Assembly (NCBI GenBank): GCA_029009035.1
Contig: JAQXJQ010000116.1
Span: forward strand, 1 to 8,739
Origin: Oscillospiraceae bacterium
GTDB taxonomy: Bacteria > Bacillota > Clostridia > Oscillospirales > Oscillospiraceae
DNA length: 8,739 nucleotides
Direction: 5' to 3'
Shown in pieces: positions 6,210 to 8,739 of the stretch (within the stretch, counting starts at the first letter, position 1; every line of letters starts with the position of its first letter). Made by a program: the position numbers and the translations under genes. Under the pieces are notes generated by a model. The model searched no databases and was not told where the DNA came from. It worked only from the letters and a program-made list of their open reading frames with translations.

Positions 6210-6875
6210 ATGTATGTGGATGTGGCGGCCCAGGCCGGGATCTTCGCCCAAAGTATTCTCGTGGGGGTGGGCCTGGGGCTGGTCTATGATATTTTGCGCA
6301 TGTTCCGGCGGGTCATCCGCCTCAGATGGGTGGCGTTTTTGCTGGATCTTCTGTTCTGGCTGATGACCACGGCGGTGTTGTTCACCATGGCACTGGTGCG
6401 GGAGAGCGGGGAGGTGCGGGTCTACCTCTGGGTGGGATTTCTGCTGGGAGGCGGGGCGTACCTGCTGACGGCCAGCCGCCTAGTGCTGCCGGCGCTGCTG
6501 TGGATGGCGGAAAAAGTGGGGCAATTCTGGCGTTTTTTCACCGCGCCCGCCAGAAAAGCGGCCGCAGGGACAAAAAAATTTTTGGAAAACCGAAAAAAAG
6601 ACTTCCATAATTGGCTGAAATGGTATAAGATAACTATGTATCATTACCATGGCGATGTTGCAGAAAAAGGGGGGAGCAAGGGTGAAGGTAAAGCGCGCGG
6701 GCATCGGAACAAAGCTGCTGGTCCTGGTTCTGCTGGTGGCAGCGGTACTGGCATTGCTGTCCATGCGCACAAGGCTCACCGCTGTGCAGGCCCAGCAGAC
6801 AAAGCTTCAGGAGCAGGTGCTGGCCCAGACAGAAAAAAACAGCGCGCTGGCCGACGCCATCGCCCACAGCGATAA
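6210..6875 (+). CDS. yabQ: Sporulation protein YabQ, with C-terminal tail overlapping the next gene
   Basis: YabQ is a membrane protein of the sporulation programme, required in B. subtilis for the spore cortex. Residues 1-105 hold three hydrophobic segments: AGIFAQSILVGVGLGLVYDI, WVAFLLDLLFWLMTTAVLF and YLWVGFLLGGGAYLLTASRL. A basic, Lys-rich part follows (TKKFLENRKKDFHNWLKWYK). There is no clear ribosome site; starting one base after the yabP stop, it is probably translated by coupling. Oddity: instead of stopping near residue 145 the frame runs on to 6875, about 194 bp into the divIC-like gene in another frame. The extra tail (about 75 residues, rich in Gly, Ala, Lys, Arg, His) looks like out-of-frame translation of that gene. 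Two A7 runs at 6572-6578 and 6593-6599 precede the overlap; a slip at either would stop the protein at 6610. The N-terminal identity is firm; the true C-terminus is not. Confidence 0.85.
   Translation: MYVDVAAQAGIFAQSILVGVGLGLVYDILRMFRRVIRLRWVAFLLDLLFWLMTTAVLFTMALVRESGEVRVYLWVGFLLGGGAYLLTASRLVLPALLWMAEKVGQFWRFFTAPARKAAAGTKKFLENRKKDFHNWLKWYKITMYHYHGDVAEKGGSKGEGKARGHRNKAAGPGSAGGSGTGIAVHAHKAHRCAGPADKASGAGAGPDRKKQRAGRRHRPQR
6670..6676 (+). promoter_or_regulatory. Ribosome binding site that decides the divIC-like start
   Basis: The purine run GGGGGAG ends 5 bases before the GTG at 6682. The in-frame ATG codons at 6649 and 6655 have only AT-rich sequence without a Shine-Dalgarno match upstream, so the GTG is preferred although it is a weaker codon. 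Confidence 0.55.
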
Positions 6876-6960
6876 CCCGGAGTACATTGCCAATATCGCC
6901 AGAAGCAAGCTGGGCTTGCTGGAGCCGGGTGAGATCCGGTTCGTGGATACAGCAAACTAA
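6682..6960 (+). CDS. divIC: Septum formation initiator family protein (DivIC/FtsB-like)
   Basis: A 92-residue single-pass membrane protein of the divisome; DivIC/FtsB pairs with FtsL and bridges to the peptidoglycan synthases at the division septum. A short basic N-terminus (VKVKRAGIGTK) leads to one transmembrane helix at about 12-30 (LLVLVLLVAAVLALLSM). A coiled coil of about 30 residues follows (VQAQQTKLQEQVLAQTEKNS), then the family C-terminal motif PEYIANIARSKLGLLEPGE. This YIE-IAR-LGL-PGE-type ending is diagnostic. The place between yabQ and a yabR-type S1 gene matches divIC in B. subtilis, which supports the symbol. The start is GTG 6682 based on the ribosome site; ATG 6655 or 6649 would add 9 or 11 residues. 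The 5' two thirds overlap the yabQ tail in another frame. Confidence 0.9.
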   Translation: MKVKRAGIGTKLLVLVLLVAAVLALLSMRTRLTAVQAQQTKLQEQVLAQTEKNSALADAIAHSDNPEYIANIARSKLGLLEPGEIRFVDTAN

Positions 6961-6991
6961 TTTATTGAGATGAGAGGGAACAAAAGCATTT

Positions 6992-7489
6992 ATGGGGTTT
7001 GAAGTAGGTTCTATCCTGGAAGGAAAGGTAACAGGTATCACCAAGTTTGGCGCATTCGTGTCTCTGCCGGAAAATCGTTCCGGTCTGGTACATATCTCTG
7101 AGATCGCCTATTCCTATGTCAACGACGTCCATGACCACCTCAGCGAGGGTCAGACCGTCACCGTCAAGGTCATCGGCATTGATGACAACAATCGGATCAA
7201 CCTGTCGATCAAGCAGGCTGCTCCTCCCCCCGCACGGCAGGAGCGCCGCCCCAACGATGGACCCCGTTTTAACGGACCCCAGAACGGCGGAGAGCGTCCC
7301 GCATTCAGCGGCAGCCGCCGTCCCCAGTCCCCCCGCCCCTTCCAGACGGAGGCGGTGCAGCCCAAGGGTCCTGCCAGCTTTGAGGACCAGCTGAAGCAGT
7401 TCATGGCCAGCTCTGACAGCAAGCTGTCCGAGCTGCATATGAACGAGCGCCGCAGCAGCCGCCGCGGCGGCGGCAACCGTAGAGGTTGA
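6992..7489 (+). CDS. yabR: S1 domain RNA-binding protein (YabR-like)
   Basis: A 165-residue cytoplasmic protein. Residues 1-75 are a typical S1 (OB-fold) RNA-binding domain: VGSILEGKVTGITKFGAFVS, then SGLVHISEIAYSYVNDVHD, and the end VKVIGIDDNNRINLSIKQA. Residues 76-145 are a disordered, Pro/Arg/Gly-rich linker, followed by a short helical segment FEDQLKQFMASSDSKLSEL and an Arg/Gly-rich end (RRSSRRGGGNRRG), likely to aid RNA binding. The pattern of one N-terminal S1 domain plus a long low-complexity region with a conserved short tail is known for the YabR / general stress protein 13 type in Clostridia. Location right after the divIC-like gene fits yabR. GAGAGGGA at 6972-6979 is the ribosome site, at a rather long 12-base spacing. 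The RNA target is unknown. Confidence 0.9.
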   Translation: MGFEVGSILEGKVTGITKFGAFVSLPENRSGLVHISEIAYSYVNDVHDHLSEGQTVTVKVIGIDDNNRINLSIKQAAPPPARQERRPNDGPRFNGPQNGGERPAFSGSRRPQSPRPFQTEAVQPKGPASFEDQLKQFMASSDSKLSELHMNERRSSRRGGGNRRG

Positions 7490-7506
7490 TTTACGCACGA
7501 TCAACA

Positions 7507-7546
7507 AAGAGCCCGCTGCAGAACGATCGTTCTGCAGCGGGCTCTT
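7507..7546 (+). terminator. Terminator of the yab cluster: 40-bp perfect palindrome
   Basis: Two 20-base halves, AAGAGCCCGCTGCAGAACGA and its exact reverse complement, meet at a central ATCG-containing point with no spacer. The RNA would form a very stable stem of about 18 bp. It starts 17 bp after the yabR stop. The following bases TTGCGTTGT are only moderately T-rich. The core GCTGCAGAA resembles hairpin 1 of the composite repeat. Confidence 0.75.
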
Positions 7547-7641
7547 GCGTTGTAAACGGCAACCACGGGCGATGCTGTGAGTGACCCCGCCTTGCGGCTG
7601 ACTGAGGGGTTGGAAGAAAGTTACCCGTCAGAGACAAACGG
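7547..7641. other. Intergenic spacer between two terminator hairpins
   Basis: No gene seen. It contains a short hairpin CCGC-CTT-GCGG at 7587-7597 followed by CTGACTGAGGGG. On the minus strand this reads CCCCTCAGTCAG, which I associate with a common intergenic repeat of gut Clostridia. The right end (7615-7641) belongs to the third composite repeat copy. Confidence 0.4.
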
Positions 7642-7679
7642 AAAGGGCTGCTGCAGAGCAAAGTCTGCAGCAGCCCTTT
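7615..7679 (-). repeat. Third, partial copy of the composite intergenic repeat
   Basis: From AGAAAGTTACCCGTCAGAGA (7615) to the hairpin, it matches 5108-5150 with four differences that I can count in about 43 bases: C/T, G/A, A/G and G/A. It keeps hairpin 1 and the linker, but the second hairpin is lost (only the AGAAAGT-ACC arm remains) and hairpin 3 is absent. Orientation is the same as the copy at 5052-5172, again directly 3' of a minus-strand gene. Confidence 0.75.
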
Positions 7680-7681
7680 TT
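7642..7681. terminator. Bidirectional intrinsic terminator between yabR and the MaoC gene
   Basis: Perfect 16-bp arms AAAGGGCTGCTGCAGA (7642-7657) and TCTGCAGCAGCCCTTT (7664-7679) enclose a 6-base loop. On the plus strand a run of five T (7677-7681) follows, a classic intrinsic terminator. On the minus strand the tail TTTCCGTTTGTC can serve the MaoC gene, whose stop is 36 bp away. Confidence 0.85.
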
Positions 7682-7715
7682 CTCAATCGATCGGATTCTG
7701 TTTTGTCCGGATGGA

Positions 7716-8129
7716 TCATGCCTTGGGGGGCATGACGGTGGCGGTGCCGGTGATCACCTTTTCACCGCGCTGATTGGTGACGACGGTCTCCAGCTTCAGC
7801 CGGTTTTTCTCCTCGTTGCGCTCGATGACGGTAGCGGTGGCGGTCACGGTATCGCCGATGTAGACGGGTTTCACAAAGCGGAGCTCCTGCCCCATGTAGA
7901 TGGTGCCGGGGCCGGGGAGCTGCATACCCAGAACATTGGAGATGAAGCCGGCGGAGAGCATACCGTGGGCGATGCGCTGGCCGAACATGGAGTCCTTGGC
8001 GGACTCGGCATTGATGTGGGCGGGGTTGAAGTCGCCGCTGATGCCGGCGTAGAGGATAATGTCGGTCTCGGTGACGGTCTTGGTGAAGCTGGCGCTGTCG
8101 CCTATTTGGATGGTGTCAATGGTTCTCAT
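7716..8129 (-). CDS. MaoC family (R)-specific enoyl-CoA hydratase (PhaJ-like)
   Basis: A 137-residue hot-dog-fold dehydratase acting on acyl-CoA: it hydrates trans-2-enoyl-CoA to (R)-3-hydroxyacyl-CoA or does the reverse. The hydratase-2 motif is intact: GISGDFNPAHIN with catalytic D33 and H38, then GQRIAHGMLSAGFIS (H55-G56). The length is typical for single-domain PhaJ-type enzymes. A basic central stretch (LRFVKPVYIGDTVTATATVI) and the ending VITGTATVMPPKA fit the fold. The ribosome site GAGGT (plus 8136-8140) is 6 bases before the ATG. No PHA synthase or butyrate pathway gene is in the window, so the physiological substrate is open; crotonyl-CoA is plausible. It lies 64 bp downstream of the partial gene on the same strand and converges on yabR. 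Confidence 0.93.
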   Translation of the reverse strand: MRTIDTIQIGDSASFTKTVTETDIILYAGISGDFNPAHINAESAKDSMFGQRIAHGMLSAGFISNVLGMQLPGPGTIYMGQELRFVKPVYIGDTVTATATVIERNEEKNRLKLETVVTNQRGEKVITGTATVMPPKA

Positions 8130-8193
8130 GAAAATACCTCATTTCATTGCTGCTTTTTGCCCTGCCGGGGCAGGCGCTAAGTTCGGAAAAGGA

Positions 8194-8739
8194 TCAGGAC
8201 AGCGGACGCACATAGTAGAAGATGTACAGCGCGGTGTCATACATCAGGATGGTGCCGTCCTCCTGGGTCTTGACATACCAGACGTCCTCGCCGGCCGCGT
8301 TCTTCAGAGAAATGACATGGTCCGCGGTATCGTCAGCGGTGTGAGGCTCCACCTTGATGTCCCACACGCCCTGAGACACGCCGCCGATGGTGTACTCCAG
8401 GGTATTATCGGTGATGATGTACTTGCTGTCCTTCACCTCGGTGTAGGAGGTGAAGTCATAGAGGCACCAGGCGTACAGGTCATAGGTGCCCACATAGGGG
8501 TGAGCGGCCTTGACGGGCTCCTCGGAGGGAGCGGGAGTGGGCTCCTCAGAGGGAGCGGGAGTGGGCTCCTCAGAGGGAGCGGGGGTCGCGGCGTCGCGGC
8601 GGTTCTCGCAGACATAGTACATATCACGGCTGTCCTGGATGATCAGCTGACCGGCGGGGTTGAACCAGCAGGTCATGGTGCAGCCCCAGTCGATGACATT
8701 CATCACATTCTTGTCAAAGGTGATGGAGGAGGCATACTG
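8194..8739 (-). CDS. Protein of unknown function with PAPSEEPT repeat linker, C-terminal part (5' end outside window)
   Basis: The frame is open to the window edge (181 residues visible, beginning QYASSITFDKNVMNVIDWGC), so the GTG at 8706 is probably internal and the start lies beyond 8739. The visible N-terminal piece ends with DSRDMYYVCENRRDAA. A linker of three near-identical PAPSEEPT units follows, and then a domain of about 105 residues (HPYVGTYDLYAWCLYDF onward, ending IFYYVRPLS) rich in Tyr, Thr and Asp with alternating beta-strand-like pattern. Pro/Ser/Glu linkers like this usually join domains of exported or surface proteins in Firmicutes, so an extracellular location is likely but the signal peptide would be outside the window. 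The C-terminal domain recalls small lipocalin-like beta barrels only in general pattern; I do not recognise the family. Codon use and GC content look like the neighbours. Confidence 0.8.
   Translation of the reverse strand, partial: QYASSITFDKNVMNVIDWGCTMTCWFNPAGQLIIQDSRDMYYVCENRRDAATPAPSEEPTPAPSEEPTPAPSEEPVKAAHPYVGTYDLYAWCLYDFTSYTEVKDSKYIITDNTLEYTIGGVSQGVWDIKVEPHTADDTADHVISLKNAAGEDVWYVKTQEDGTILMYDTALYIFYYVRPLS
8515..8586 (-). repeat. Three tandem 24-bp repeats coding for PAPSEEPT
   Basis: Three adjoining 24-bp units start at 8515, 8539 and 8563 (plus strand GGGCTCCTCNGAGGGAGCGG and four more bases). They differ at only two positions (G/A in the first unit, A/G in the third). Each codes for eight residues, so copy-number change keeps the frame. 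They form the linker of the partial protein. Confidence 0.9.

Noticed and set aside
8159..8175. Hairpin CCTGCC / GGCAGG as terminator of the partial minus-strand gene
   Set aside because: On the minus strand it is followed by A residues and not T; the arms are short and the loop is only two bases, so it is not a convincing intrinsic terminator.
8515..8586. CRISPR-like array
   Set aside because: The 24-bp units are contiguous without spacers and keep a protein reading frame.

Overview
The window looks like a chromosomal segment from a GC-rich, spore-forming Clostridia bacterium, most likely Oscillospiraceae (Flavonifractor / Lawsonibacter / Pseudoflavonifractor type). This rests on the sporulation genes yabP and yabQ next to a divIC/ftsB-type gene and a yabR-type S1 gene (the Bacillus subtilis yabP-yabQ-divIC-yabR order), on strong AGGAGG-type ribosome sites, and on the style of the intergenic hairpin repeats. 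The genus is inference.

Layout. (1) 1-4644, plus strand: a closely packed cluster with the 3' end of uvrA, a small multi-drug export (COG2426-type) membrane protein, a histidine phosphatase, a small membrane-anchored protein of unknown function, and an M32 metallocarboxypeptidase. (2) 4645-5214: about 570 bp with no credible gene. Two diverged copies of a composite three-hairpin repeat lie here in inverted orientation, each directly 3' of a gene. (3) 5215-5781, minus strand: an unrecognised coiled-coil protein with its own sigma-A-type promoter. (4) 5782-5929: a divergent control region with that promoter and, facing the other way, a good match to a sporulation sigma-E promoter. (5) 5930-7489, plus strand: yabP, yabQ, a septum formation initiator (divIC/ftsB-like) gene and a yabR-like S1-domain gene. 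The yabQ frame runs about 194 bp into the next gene. (6) 7490-7715: two strong hairpins between convergent genes; one belongs to the same repeat family. (7) 7716-8739, minus strand: a MaoC-type (R)-enoyl-CoA hydratase and the 3' part of a larger gene, probably for an exported protein, carrying three 24-bp in-frame repeats.

Genes working together. The yab block joins spore-envelope genes (yabP, yabQ, mother-cell sigma-E control expected) to a cell-division gene and an RNA-binding protein gene. The uvrA cluster looks like ordinary co-transcribed housekeeping genes.

I see no defence system, mobile element with a transposase, CRISPR array or biosynthetic cluster. The most unusual signals are the 3'-end-associated hairpin repeat, whose two fuller copies differ in their stems only by paired compensating changes, and the long yabQ/divIC overlap preceded by two in-frame A_AAA_AAA heptamers.
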